Shown piece after piece: positions 32,442 to 43,169 of a DNA stretch of 64,000 bases. Source of the DNA: Semisulcospira habei (taxonomy: Eukaryota; Mollusca; Gastropoda; Semisulcospiridae); NCBI GenBank assembly GCA_036245525.1, contig BTPG01000004.1, forward strand, positions 231,341,752 to 231,405,751. The letters are read 5' to 3'. Position 1 is the first letter of the stretch, and every line of letters starts with the position of its first letter. Under the pieces are notes generated by a model. It was not told the DNA's origin and did not search any database. It worked only from the letters and a program-made list of their open reading frames with translations. Made by a program: the position numbers and the translations under genes.

Positions 32442-32542
32442 CCCTTTGGCTGTTGGTGGCAGATGATTCCTACAGGAATAGCAAGAGCCTGACATCCTAC
32501 AGGAATCATCACGACAAAATAAACGCTACCAACAGCCAAAGG
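32442..32542. mobile_element. M2 MITE
   Basis: Follows TTAA (32438-32441). The ends are CCCTTTGGCTGTTGGTGGC and its complement GCTACCAACAGCCAAAGG. The right TTAA has become CTAA. Confidence 0.65.
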
Positions 32543-32679
32543 ACTAAGTTTGACTGTGTTGCTGACACCATTCACAAAAGGTTTGTGAATTTTTTGCCAT
32601 TGCTTGACATTAACCCCCTTGTGCGTGCAGCCAGTGGTACTGTACACATGAACACTAGCTGCATGATCAAATCGGTTAA

Positions 32680-32890
32680 CCCTTTCAGCCCCAAGGTCCT
32701 TTTTCATTTTGTCGAATTTTGGAGGTGTTGCCTAACGACTATGTACCAGTTGTAGGAGATGGATTGATCATGATAATTCAAGGGTAGTGGCAGATGAGCT
32801 TGGCGCCTTCAGGCGCCAAGCGCTTATCTGGCACTACCCTTGAATTATGATCAATCCATCTTCTGCTGTAGGGACTTGGGGCTAAATGGG
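32680..32890. mobile_element. M1 MITE
   Basis: The left end is CCCTTTCAGCCCCAAGG after TTAA; the right end is CTTGGGGCTAAATGGG with its TTAA altered. The long palindrome is centred near 32812. Confidence 0.8.
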
Positions 32891-32913
32891 TTCGCTGGTT
32901 CGCCATGTTGCAG

Positions 32914-32992
32914 GTCATGGCAGGAGAGACTTCGCCAGGCGAGACTTCGCCAGGCCGAGGTGCGCAAACTTGAGGAGGCGAAGCAGCTGGAG
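32914..32992 (+). CDS. KIF14: Kinesin-3 (KIF14-like) coiled-coil exon before FHA
   Basis: Reads SWQERLRQARLRQAEVRKLE and ends KQLE at a GTAAGT donor in phase 0; the acceptor is TTGCAG. It corresponds to the W-E-F-QAE-RKL-E-KEL helix that immediately precedes the FHA domain in KIF14. The next exon should start in phase 0, and the FHA exon on the minus strand at 55393 does. ARLRQ repeats twice (RQARLRQA), possibly a small duplication. Confidence 0.82.
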
Positions 32993-33088
32993 GTAAGTGC
33001 ACACATACTCAGATCAAGCTGATCATAATACAGTAGAATGTGTATTGACATTGAGCGACCACCTCTCTGAGAGATCACCTATCATTAA

Positions 33089-33218
33089 CCCATTTAGCCC
33101 CGAGTCCCTACAACAGGAGATGTATTGACCATGATAATTCAAGGGTAGTGCCAGATTAGCTTGGCGCCTTGGGCAACACCTCCCAAATTTGAGAAATGGG
33201 ACCTTGGGGCTGAAAGGG
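33089..33218. mobile_element. M1 MITE with intact TTAA pair, internally deleted
   Basis: Between TTAA at 33085-33088 and 33219-33222. The ends are CCCATTTAGCCCCGAG and CTTGGGGCTGAAAGGG. Only one arm of the central palindrome remains. Confidence 0.85.
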
Positions 33219-33222
33219 TTAA

Positions 33223-33672
33223 AGACCATCATTTATGTGGCTGTGACTGTGCCTGTCGCCACCTATATGATGGTCTTTGATGACAGGTGACGCTCTTTGT
33301 CGTTCACGAGGGAGGGTGTTGTTTAACCCAGTAAAATGCGATGCATCTCTACCGGGTAGAGACAGAAATTGAAGGTTCGGCAACATCAACGCAGTAGCTC
33401 TACATCAGAGTCAAGCTCGACAACAGCTGGAGTAGAAGCACAGTACACGTAATGGGTCGGACTCAGAAAAGTTTATATGAAATTGAATACTAGATATTTG
33501 GGGGCCAGAATCAAACTTCTTGCAGCTCTGGCTACAAAAATCCAGGTAAGGTGTCGGATGCGAAAACAGTTTGAGAAAACAAGTTTTTTTTAATCAGAAA
33601 TGGTACAAAAAATGATCAGCTGACGTGGTTTTTACCATTCTATGGCCTTCCAGTTATACGTTTCTTCAATAT
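33223..33672. other. Non-coding, nothing recognised
   Basis: No reading frame, RNA gene or repeat family can be supported here. Confidence 0.4.
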
Positions 33673-34143
33673 TTAACATTCCAGGGCCATAAGTTCGGCC
33701 TTCAGTCCCCTCCAGGTCAGATACCTGAGTCTTCTTCTCTTGGCCCTTGTCTTTTCTCTGCCGCTTCTCCTCTGGCTGTGCCTCATGTGCTGCCTGTTAT
33801 AAGTCCAAGTCTTGTGATGCATGCCAAGGATGTTCATAAAGGCTGAAAAATTTGACATAGCAGCATGCCCTAAAACAAGTTCATTGAAGCATACAACAAT
33901 TGAACTGTTTACATCAAAACCAGTGACATCATCACTGCCATCAAGGCGTGAACACAAGAACCTCTTAGTAGCAGATGGACAACTCACACATCTCACTTTT
34001 ATCTGCACAGAATATCCCATTCTGTCACCAAAACAAACATCAAACTTGCCTTCGTTACCGCACTCAGAACATGAAACCACAGAAAACAAATCTTTCAAAG
34101 TTTGCAACTCGACAAAACATCGTTGCTTCGTCTCTGTCTTCAC
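33673..34143 (-). pseudogene. Mutator-like transposase domain fragment
   Basis: 156 codons. It opens with FVELQTLKDLFSVVSCSECG, and a second Cys pair reads RCVSC, giving a four-cysteine zinc-binding module. It is followed by NSSIVVCFNELVLGHAAMSN and FMNILGMHHKTWTYNRQH. The Cys-rich beta region plus GHA-L--F---LN-P----Y--H is the pattern of the N-terminal 'Mutator-like transposase' domain found in many invertebrate proteins. The catalytic part is not present. A nonhomologous basic tail ends the ORF. Confidence 0.55.
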
Positions 34144-34260
34144 TGTTGTTCGCTGGCCCCATCTTTCCTTTCAGAAGATTAGCTGATTGCAGACATGACG
34201 CGTATCAGTGTGCGACACATCTCCAATGAGTTAATCTCGCGTGTAGAAGTTGAAGGCTGG
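34081..34260 (+). repeat. Direct repeat, copy 1
   Basis: Resembles 35290-35510: 'GAAAACAAATC.TTCAAAGTT', 'TTGTTCGCTGGCCCCATCTT', 'ACATCTCCAATGAGTTAATCT'. It overlaps the Mutator-like fragment, so a partial second copy of that element ends at 35290. Confidence 0.7.
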
Positions 34261-34399
34261 ACATTCTGTTGCACTTGTTGACCAGCAAGCAGAATTCTTG
34301 AATTTGAGTTCACACCATCACCATGCGAAACACTGCACTCGGAAGATGAAACCACAGAAAAAGAGATGTTTACCCTTACGATTTTGGAGTAATTGCTTA

Positions 34400-35289
34400 C
34401 GATTTTTGGCATAGATTACGCCACTACGATTTTTTTCACACTATTATGATTATTTAAAACAAAAACTACGATTTTTGAAATCATATTCCAATTTGCTTTT
34501 TTTCTTAGAAAGTGATCAAACAAAATCCTACTTCAAAACATAACCGGGTCCATGACCAGATCCAACATTAGTACATAAAATAATAATTTATATGATTTCC
34601 TAATTTATCATTAATATTAGTTGCCTTTTAAATCTAGAAATAAAGTAAATGTTGGAGTTAGTCAAATTAAAACAATAACAAGGGGAGTAAGCACACTAGG
34701 ACAATTTGCTCGATTACGTCCCTTTATTTAAACCAACCTGTCAGTGTCTGCTTTCCCTTGGTTGGACCTAAGTGCAATGATCAGAAAATTTCGCAATGTG
34801 CAAGTTTTAAATAAAATTTTAAAAATTAAGTGAGGAGGGGGGGGGGGCCCAACCATTATTTAACCCATTACAGAGATGTGCAAACTATATGTGTCCTGGT
34901 TAGTGGTGTGTGTGTGTCATTTTTATGTTTGCGCTCGTGGCGTGCTCATATAAAAGGCACAATATAAAAAACAGTGCAGAAATAATAAGTAACAATAGTA
35001 ATAGTATTACTGAAATTTTAATAGTATTACTGAAATTTCAAATAGCTAATACTGAAACTTCAAATTGAGGGTAGGCATGCCGGAATTAACACAGTGATTT
35101 TTTTTTTCTTTTCACTTGTATCTCATTTCGAGTGCAAATAAAAACTGCAAGGCTTTGTAAGAACTTGTTGAGTGAGATCGTGTTTGAGAATGATCAAATG
35201 TGCTGACAAAAAGCATTACTCTTTTTACCCAAGATTACTCTTTCTGGCATAGCCCATTACTCCATTTTTTTTGGGGGGTAAACATCTCT
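34400..35289. other. AT-rich spacer
   Basis: Contains 'TACGATTTTT' repeats near 34380-34470 and a G run at about 34837. No coding or RNA gene signal is seen. Confidence 0.5.
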
Positions 35290-35387
35290 GCAGAAAACAA
35301 ATCGTTCAAAGTTTGCAACTCAACAAAACATCGTAGCTTCATCTTTGCTGTTGTTCGCTGGCCCCATCTTCCCCTTTAGAAGATTAA

Positions 35388-35460
35388 CTCATTGGAGACG
35401 TGCCGCATACGGATATGCGGATATTCACTGCATATCCGTATGCGACACATCTCCAATGAG
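35388..35460. mobile_element. Palindromic MITE, family M3, TTAA-flanked
   Basis: 73 bp between TTAA at 35384-35387 and 35461-35464. CTCATTGGAGACGTG faces CACATCTCCAATGAG, with CATACGGATATGC inside. A degraded copy of the same element is at about 34184-34237. Confidence 0.75.
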
Positions 35461-35911
35461 TTAATCTTACGCATAGATGTTGAAGGATGGCCGTTCTGTT
35501 GCACTTGTTGACCAGCAAGCAGATTTGGTGAATCCCGAGTTCACACCACCATGCGAAACGATTGTCTCAGTCGCGCTGGCCAGACCGATGTTCGTGTCGT
35601 CACCTTTCCAGACCTGTTTACCTTACGCTTTGAGCATAATAAATACCCCTTTTGAGGGTCTCATTACGCTGTTACGTGTTGTCACTTCAAATTACGCTTT
35701 TTGCATCGCTAAGATTCCTCTTTCAGTGTCAACATCGTTTTTAATCTGTAAATCGTACTTTCGGTTCTTCGCCGGTAACTTCCACCTAACTTTCTTCTTA
35801 CGTGTTTTGATTGGTTGGATTGCCCTTTGCTTTCGAAGAATGGCCAATCAGATATAAACAAACTTACATTAATTTCATCTTCCGGTTCAAATTTTCTAGT
35901 CGACTGACTAC

Positions 35912-36118
35912 ATGGCGAGCGAAAAACGCGCACATGAAACGGAGGAATCTGACAGCGATTCGGATTGTAAAGTCTTACATAGCGACCACAACAAGAAAAA
36001 GAGAGCTTTGCAGAAATATAAGGTGATGTATCATACCCGTACCTCGTATCGTCAAGAAAGGGAATTGGCTATGCGCACTGCACGTTGTGCAAAGCGGATT
36101 TCAGCATCCAGCACAGCG
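35912..36118 (+). pseudogene. hAT-like element, N-terminal zinc-finger exon remnant
   Basis: Begins MASEKRAHETEESDSDSD, basic and acidic. After a frame change it reads GIGYAHCTLCKADFSIQHSG (36060-36120). C--C----FSI-HSG is the first half of the BED-type or related zinc finger that opens many hAT-family transposases. The histidine half is not seen downstream. It probably belongs with the hAT C-terminal fragments at 37810-38880. Confidence 0.55.
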
Positions 36119-36435
36119 GTATGTTCTCAAGTGTGCGCGTATGCCGTATGCCGTTTACTCAGATTCCTCATTTGACCTCAGATTATGCCTTTCAACTGCC
36201 TGGATTACACTTTGGTTTTTAGAGGGTAAACAGGTCTGCCTTTCCCATCAGCTGTCTTATTCCATCGCGCTGCGGCTGCATTTCGGGCTTGCTGCTTGCA
36301 AGACCGCTTCCCACTGCTAAGGGGGGTTCTTTGTGGCTTCGAATTTGATGGAATTTCTCTAGAATCGTCCATAATTGTGAGTGATGTTGTCGAAGTGTCG
36401 GTGCTTTCAGCCATCTTAAAATAAACACAAGTGTT

Positions 36436-36705
36436 CGATCCACCTGGAACACTCTCCCACTCTCTCTCCGTCAGAAACACTCTCTCTCCTCCTTCCAGTC
36501 CGCCCTCAAAACTCACCTCTTTCAACAGTTTTAGCACTATATCACCACACTCCCCACCCCAAGCTGACCGTCGTAATGTATTTCACTGTTTGTGGTACGT
36601 GAGTCATTGTCTAAAGCGTGCGCATGCGTGCGCGAGTTGTGAGTGTGCGCTTAGAGTTATAATTATTATAAGATAAGCGCATTATAAATACCGTAATTAT
36701 TATTT
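36436..36705 (+). mobile_element. LINE 3' end (L2/CR1-like), second copy
   Basis: The same C-terminal coding end (TWNTLPLSLRQKHS, then FQSALKTHLFQQF) and tail as 28845-29245. It is truncated further. Confidence 0.75.
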
Positions 36706-36713
36706 ATTAATAT

Positions 36714-37285
36714 GTTATGGAGTGTGACTGTTTTCAACCAGTCATAGCACGTCGTTCTCAGTCGGATTCAAACCGGATTCCGAGAACTTCCTTGTAAGGA
36801 AATCTCCATACGTTTCCGACGAAAAGTAGGTTACAGAAAATCCCGATCTCCAGCCAAATGGTTTGTAGGGTAACTAGTCCATTCATAGTGTAGCAAAAGG
36901 GAGAGAATGCTGATCAAAACTGTATGCAACATGGTGGGCTTTGTGTGATCAAAACGGCTGTTACAAAAGGCTCAAACATTGCCGATTTTTGCGATCATAA
37001 TCTAACTTGCAATCCAGATTTTTGCAATCATATGCTAACTCGGTTTGAAAAATGAATATGGTTGTTGCAAAAAATAACTTTATAGAACATTAAAACATTT
37101 ATTTCAATAAAAAACCTATCAAACCTGACTGACAAGACCCTAAAGTATTCAAATCTGCTGTTATCTAACTTTTGACCATGCAACCACCCCCCCACCCCCT
37201 CCCCCCTTAAAAAAAATTTTTTTTGGTTGCTCCATCTGCTGTAGGTTGTTAGAGCTAAATGGGTTAACCTGGGCATAAATTGCAC
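36714..37285 (+). repeat. Dispersed repeat R1, copy A
   Basis: About 570 bp highly similar to 55575-56095: starts GTTATGGAGTGTGACTG and contains CTTTTGACCATGCAACCCC, with a later GGGTTAACC-GGGC end. It lies directly after a LINE 3' end. Confidence 0.8.
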
Positions 37286-37294
37286 CTAGGACGT

Positions 37295-37580
37295 TGGTCA
37301 TGGCAACACTGAAGAAATGGTCATTTTATGGGATTGGTGGGGACGTTGCTGATCTTGTGGAGTGGATGATTGATGTAGGCTGGAAATCCTTCAAAAACAG
37401 CCTCTTTGATCTTGTTCTTCAACGTGTCCAGGGGGCCCTGCTGACATCTTTCTATAACCTCGGCCAGACACTGAACGAATGGAGCCAACTCAAGGCATGC
37501 AGTGTCTGAGTTCACCAGTAGGGGCCGGTGGTGTGCGCATGCACCAGGTCGACGGTATGCACCGACGATCACACTCAAGT
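37295..37580. repeat. Dispersed repeat R3, copy A, with conserved open frame
   Basis: Nearly identical to 58637-58925. Both copies keep an open frame on each strand. The minus-strand frame reads QCLAEVIER-QQGPLD and KEAVFEGFPAYINHPLHKIS. I do not recognise it and cannot decide the coding strand. Confidence 0.7.
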
Positions 37581-37588
37581 CTTTGAGT

Positions 37589-37765
37589 ATAAGCCCAATT
37601 ACCTAACTCTAACAATGCTCGGGCGTGAGATGGCCATAGTTGCCTGCTGAGTGTTAAGCCCAATTACCTCACTCTGATAATACTCTGCCCTGAGATGGCC
37701 ATTGTTGCCTGCTGGGCGTTAAGCCCAATTACCTAACTCTGACAATACTCTGCCCTGAGATGGCC
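37589..37765 (+). repeat. 65 bp tandem repeat
   Basis: 2.8 units beginning TAAGCCCAATTACCT and containing CTCTGCC-TGAGATGGCCAT. Similar units follow R3 copy B at 58940-59055. Confidence 0.85.
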
Positions 37766-37799
37766 TGCACAGAAAGTGGCCTAAACCCTGCCTTCCAAC

Positions 37800-38880
37800 A
37801 TTGACGAACTTTTGATTGATTTGTACTACTACTTTGAGAACTCCAGCAGGCGCCTTGCTGCTCTTGAACTCTTGCAAGAAGATGTAAGAAATCAGAAGAT
37901 TCTTAAACATGGGCAGACACGTTGGCTAAGCGTTGGCAACTGCATCAACCGCATGCTGGAAAACTGGAAGCCTCTGGTAGAGTTCTTCCGAAAAGAGCTG
38001 CCTCCTGCAAGTACGTCGTCGGCCGAGTCTCGGATTGCAAGACTGCAGGCTCTCTTTCGATCACCAACAAATAAACTTTACTGCTTGTTTTTATAGCATG
38101 CTCTGAAGCCAATTGATGTCCTGAACCAGCAGTTACAAAATCTCCACAAATCCACATTCTGCAGCCTTTGCTTCGCAAGTTGATGAGGGATCTAATGATC
38201 AGATTTGTGAAGCCATCAGCTCTTGTTGGCAAAGGCATCCTTGATGTTGGTTTCAAGTCCCATCTAAACCAGAAAAAGAAAGACCAAATCCTCTTCAGTG
38301 AAGAAGTAAAGGTGATGATAGAGAAGAAGGAGGACCACAAACTTCGAGACAAAAGGATCGAGGAGTTTTATGCCAATGCCCTGGCTTTCTATGTGTCAGC
38401 AATCTCCTACATCAAGGAAAAGTACCCTGTTGATGACGAGCTACTGAAGCATGCCACGGTGGTTGACACATCCAAACGTGTGGTTGGGGTGACAGGGTCA
38501 GACTTGACCTTTTTCTTGGATCGTTTCCCTTGACTCATCCCAAAGGGTTGTTCAAAGGATACAATCATGAAAGAGTTTTTGAACTACAGGTCTCGGGAAA
38601 GCATTCCTCAGGTGAAGGAAAACAGGATAGATGCGAAGTGGTGTGCAAATGGAGAAATCAAGGATGCTGCTAGAGTGGCTTTGTTCTCCAATTTGAGCAA
38701 AGTCTGCCTTGGGATCCTGTCAATTCCTCACAGCAATGCAGGATGTGAACGGATTTTCTCTTGCGTTCGTAAAAACAAGACTGACCAGCGGGCTTCTCTT
38801 TCGTCAAAGACACTTGACAGCCTGATGGTGTTTAAGGCAAAACCTGGACCAGCACTTGGTAGAAAGTACACCAACTCACA
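37800..38880 (+). pseudogene. hAT-like transposase C-terminal half (broken)
   Basis: Three frames in series (37812-38096, 38168-38533, 38567-38880). The first has KHGQTRWLSVGNCINRMLEN, matching the T-RW-S---C--R conserved block of hAT transposases. The second is a lysine-rich helical region. The third ends SNAGCERIFSCVRKNKTDQR and ...LSSKTLDSLMVFK, the hAT dimerisation region (N-G-ER-FS--...R--L----L--L). Stops at 38096 and 38533 and frame changes separate them. This enzyme family cuts and pastes its own DNA; the copy is inactive as read. Confidence 0.7.
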
Positions 38881-38884
38881 GCTT

Positions 38885-39973
38885 GCAGCCCTGAAAATGG
38901 CGAGTAATTTACTCGCCATGGCGAGTGAATTTTTTTTTTGGCGATTAAAAAAAAATACCCACTCGCCAAATGCGAGTGCGCTCGTGCGTTTTCCAATCCA
39001 ACGGCTAACCGCCAGCCGAACATCAGGTACGCCGGCGCATGACCTGACCGCACCGCGAGTCGCCGCTAACATCACTTTGCGGCAGTAGCCGAACACGCCA
39101 CTCGAACTGTGCGTACCATAACCAGACCTGTTTACCATACACATTTGGTGTATTAAAGTACACAATTTTGCTTTGGGGTACACATACATGTACACGTTTA
39201 TACACAAAAATACACATTTTGGAGAAACTGACAACTCACTGGCTTGTGGATAAATACACATGTGAGGTCCAAAGTACACAATTAGTCACTTGAAAGTACA
39301 CTGTCTGCACCCAGGGGGTAAACAGGTCTGCATAACAGTGGTCGGTGACAGTCGTTCTATTTTTAGTGACGAATTGGTTCGTTTTGCGGCTCGCTCAGTC
39401 GCGGCTGCGTTCAGAATCGACCCGTCACGGGGGTCCGTGCGAGTGTAACAGGGCGGGCAAACTGTTGGTTTATGTGTGGTGTCAGCATGTTATTACAAAG
39501 TGCGCACTGCATGTTGAACGCGTTACTTGCTGTGACGTCACCGTACATACTATTATGGGATACGGCGTCGTGCGTTTCGCTTTCGATCTTGAACGAAGTT
39601 GTACATGGCGGAGAAAAAGCAAAGGAAGAGCTGGAATGCTTCGGATTCTTCAATCCGGCACCGTCTGATCTTGATAATCGCTAAGAAGAAAGTTGCAAGT
39701 TCAAGTCTGCATACTACAGGTCACTCAAAACATAATAACAAATAATGCTCAAACTGACAGTGACTGAGTGCGAAATATGTGCCTAGCCCCACCATCTGAT
39801 TTTGAATCTAAAGCTTAGATATTTATTTCACCACCTAGAACCACAACTGATTATCTTGAAACTTTTTAAAGTATCAAAATAATCAGTTGTGGCTCAAAGG
39901 TGAGAATTTGATCCTGCAACAGACTGTGAGTTAATCAAAATGTAGTAAAACTGTTGCCGCTAGGGTTTCACGT
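38885..39973. other. Spacer with short inverted repeat
   Basis: Contains a small palindrome GGCGAGTAATTTACTCGCC near 38898. A second, 39841-39893, has CCACAACTGATTAT paired with ATAATCAGTTGTGG. No gene is recognised. Confidence 0.5.
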
Positions 39974-40169
39974 GAAAGAAAAACAGAAGATAGTGGTAGA
40001 AAACCCTTTAAAATAGAAACAAATAACGACGTTTCGGATCAAAGATCCTTCCTCAGGTGACATGGAAACAAAAGTCACCATGTCACCTGAGGAAGGATCT
40101 TTTATCCGAAACGTCGTTATTTGTTTCTATTTTAAAGGGTTTTCTACCACTATCTTCTGTTTTTCTTTA
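39974..40169. repeat. 196 bp near-perfect palindrome with hammerhead-like motifs
   Basis: Two arms of about 95 bp with a spacer of about 12 bp. The arms differ at only a few bases. Each arm, read outward, contains CTGAGGA, a 4-5 bp hairpin closed by GGAT(C), then GAAACGTC. This is close to the conserved core of a hammerhead ribozyme of the type carried by Penelope-like elements. Plus strand: 40087-40115. Minus strand: 40056 down to 40028. Confidence 0.7.
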
Positions 40170-40263
40170 GACTGTGAGTTAACTAAACATGTTAAGCATT
40201 GCCCATCCCTGTGATTCTGAATGTAAAGTTGATTCAGAACTGAGTGCTGAGCTGATTTTTCGG

Positions 40264-40656
40264 TCCCCACCCGGGTCTGCCCTGGGGGACTTGGGTCGGT
40301 GGGGTTAACTACTTTTTAGTTCCCAAGGTCACCATGGTCAGCCCCACAGGGTGGGTTTTCACGTCTATTTTGGGGCATGTGTTTCTGTCTACCCGTGGTC
40401 CATTCACCTGTATTTGCCTTTTCAAAACTCTCCCTACTGTCTGCACTGCCTATAGCTCTTGATATTGGATGTGTGTTGCTAAATGGTCTTAGCTTTATGT
40501 AGGCCCCATATGGTAGGTTTATTTAACGTATTGGACCGGCTGGTGACATACATTCAATATTCTATTTAGGTTTTTTTTTCACAAGCAATGCAGGCACGTC
40601 CTGAGAAAGTCTTGTTGCTGTCGGTACGTTAAGCAATGTACAATCAATCGATCAAT
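40264..40656 (+). mobile_element. SINE family S
   Basis: A full-length copy, CCCACCCGGGTCTGCC to CAATCGATCAAT. It is flanked by the 12 bp duplication CTGATTTTTCGG (40252-40263 and 40657-40668). Confidence 0.9.
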
Positions 40657-40969
40657 CTGATTTTTCGGGTTCAGCATACTGTGAATGGTGTAATGAGCCT
40701 ATCTCTGCCTTCTGATTTTTAGTGCAAATGTTACAATTAGTGTAAAACATACTGTGACTAAAATGTACTGAGCTTCGCCTTAACTTCTGATTCTGAATTG
40801 TAAACCTGGTCACATGGAGAGATTGGAACACAGAAGATGGAATATCCTAAAATTTTGATAAGTTTGTTTTGGAAACGTGTTCACTAGTACACAATTTTTT
40901 TGAGAAGTACACAATTTTTTCCCCATTAATAATACACAAATCTAAACTAGGGGGTAAACAGGTCTGAAT

Positions 40970-41465
40970 TAGTGACAGTGAAACGTGAATATTGAATTAC
41001 TGACAGTGAAACGTGAATACGGAATTTCTGACAGTGAACCCTGAATATGGAATTTCTGACAGTGAACCATAAAATATGGAATTACTGACAGTTAAACATG
41101 AATACATGAATACGGAATTACTGACAGTGAAACATGAATACGGAATTACTGACCATGAAACATGAATACAGAATTACTGACAGTGAAACGTGAATACGGA
41201 ATTGCTGACAGTGAAACGTGAATACCGAATTACTGACAGTGAAACATGAATACGGAATTACTGACTGTGAAACATGAATACGGAATTACTGACAGTGAAA
41301 CATGAATACAGAATTACTGACGGTGAAACATGAATACGGAATTAGTGACATTGAACCATGAATACGGAATTACTGACAGTGAAACATGAATACAGAAATA
41401 CTGACAGTAAAACATGAATATGGAATTACGGACAGTAAAACATAAATACGGAATTACTGACACGA
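40970..41465 (+). repeat. 27-28 bp minisatellite
   Basis: About 18 units of ACGGAATTACTGACAGTG and AAACATGAAT. Unit length varies slightly and one unit has a TGAATACA duplication. Confidence 0.92.
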
Positions 41466-41779
41466 GGTACAGAAACCACAATACAATGCATCAGATTCAG
41501 TTCTCATTGCTAAAAAGTAATATGCCTCAGAATGTATGACTGTTTTTCATGAACGCAGCCCAGATCAGTCATAAACGTGCCCCATGCTTTATAGTCGCCA
41601 TACAGGAGAAAGTTGATACTGGTCAAATTTTTTCCACTTTGATTTTTTCGTCCTCGAACTCTCAATTGGAATATTGCACTAGCAGTGTTCTGAGGCAAGG
41701 GGGGCTACACAGAAGATGGAGCTGGTGGCTGAATGTCAGGTTCTGGTGCAGGCTGTACAGTAGGAGAGGATCTTCTTGA

Positions 41780-42350
41780 GCTTACAGCTCATTGGAGAGA
41801 CGTTTGATGGCAGTTTTCCAGCTGCATCTGCAGGTCTTTAACCCATTCATGTCAGAAGCAGTTTTTGTCATGATCCCAACAGGAATTATCGCAACTAAAA
41901 CTGCTACCGACACCGCAAGTCTTCCATCAGAAAGTGCAGGAAGGGCAAAGTTTGGCCAGCCTAGAGCTCCAAAAAAGGAGAAAACGTGACGTAACCAGGT
42001 CTAGTGAGCATGAGAGTGTAAGCCACTATCCCTCATGCCACCCAGTGCTGAGCGCAGTCTCCATGCTGCTTTGGCAACGGCCTCCACTGACTGAAGCACG
42101 TGCTCTTGCCTCATCAGATTCATACTCCGGGCTTCCCTTGTGGCACTAGCTTTGCCGCCTTTACTTCATCTTCTTGGGCTGTCAGCGCCTTGGAGAGTCG
42201 TTTGATTTCTCATTGGCATTTGCAGGCTTGTTCTGGCAGTTTTCCAGCTGCATCTGCAGGTCTTTAACCCCATGCGTCTCAGTAGTGTTTTTTGTCACGA
42301 CGATTCCTGTCGGAATTATCGCGACAAAAACCGCTACTGACACCGACAAG
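41780..42350. repeat. Local segmental duplication carrying an M2 MITE
   Basis: 'GGAGAG(A/T)CGTTTGAT...GGCAGTTTTCCAG' and the following 'CTGCATCTGCAGGTCTTTAA' occur at 41793-41841 and 42189-42268. Each is followed by an M2-type sequence (41842 and 42268). The MITE was probably present before the duplication. The minus strand between them, about 42150-42000, has a coding-like stretch (LQSVEAVAKAAWRLRSALGG) of unknown origin. Confidence 0.6.
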
Positions 42351-42722
42351 TTTTTGCGATCACCATCGTGGTGGAAAAAGACTTGTTTATTCATGTCTTT
42401 GATATCACCATCGTGGTGGAGAAAAACTAGTTTATTGTTGTTTAGACTTGGTTCAGCTGATTAATTATGTCTTTGATATCACCATTGTGGTGGAGAAACA
42501 CTTGTTTATTATTATTAAGACCTTGGTTCAGCTGATTATGTCTTTGATATCACCATCGTGGTGGAGAAAGGCTTTATTATTATTGAGATCTTGGTTTAGG
42601 TGACTAATTACCTGTCTTTGATATCACCTTCTTGGTGGAGAAAGGCTTTATTATTGTTTAGACCTTGGTTCAGTTGACTAATCACCTATCTTTGATATCA
42701 CCATGGTGGTGGAGAAAGACTT
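42350..42722 (+). repeat. 68 bp tandem repeat
   Basis: Five to six units with TCTTTGATATCACCATCGTG, GTGGAGAAA and TTGGTTCAG.TGA.TAAT. Confidence 0.9.
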
Positions 42723-42778
42723 ATTGGATTGAAGCACGAGACATGGATCCTCGTGAGCCCCCACGACTGTGACTTTAT

Positions 42779-42984
42779 CCCATTTAGCCCCGAGTCCCTA
42801 CAGCAGGAGATTGATTGACCATGATAATTCTAGAGTAGTGCCAAGTGAGCTTGGTGCCTGAAGGCGCCAAGCTCATCTGGCACTACCGTTGAATTATCAC
42901 GATCAGTGCGTCTCCTACAACTGGTACATAGTCATTAGGCAACACCTCCAACATTTGAGAAATGGGACCTTGGGGCTAAAACGG
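42779..42984. mobile_element. M1 MITE
   Basis: CCCATTTAGCCCCGAG to CTTGGGGCTAAAACGG. TTAA is present on the right (42985-42988); the left has TTTA. The central palindrome has two full arms. Confidence 0.8.
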
Positions 42985-43169
42985 TTAAAGGGGGTAATTA
43001 AAGGAGGGACAAACAAAGATACATGTAAATGAAGTGAAAGAAAAAAAAACAGATTCCCAGTAGAGCAAACAACACAACTAAATGTAACAATGATCATGTT
43101 ACAAACATACAAGCACAAATACAAATATTTCTGTACTGGTCTGTGATTTTAGTCTATAAACCTGAGGTC

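Noticed and set aside
37321..37578. Conserved minus-strand ORF also present at 58657-58905
   Set aside because: Conserved between two repeat copies, but the plus strand is equally open and no family is recognised. Kept as a repeat, not a gene.
40970..41465. CRISPR-like regular array
   Set aside because: Units of 27-28 bp are contiguous with no unique spacers. It is a minisatellite in a eukaryotic genome.
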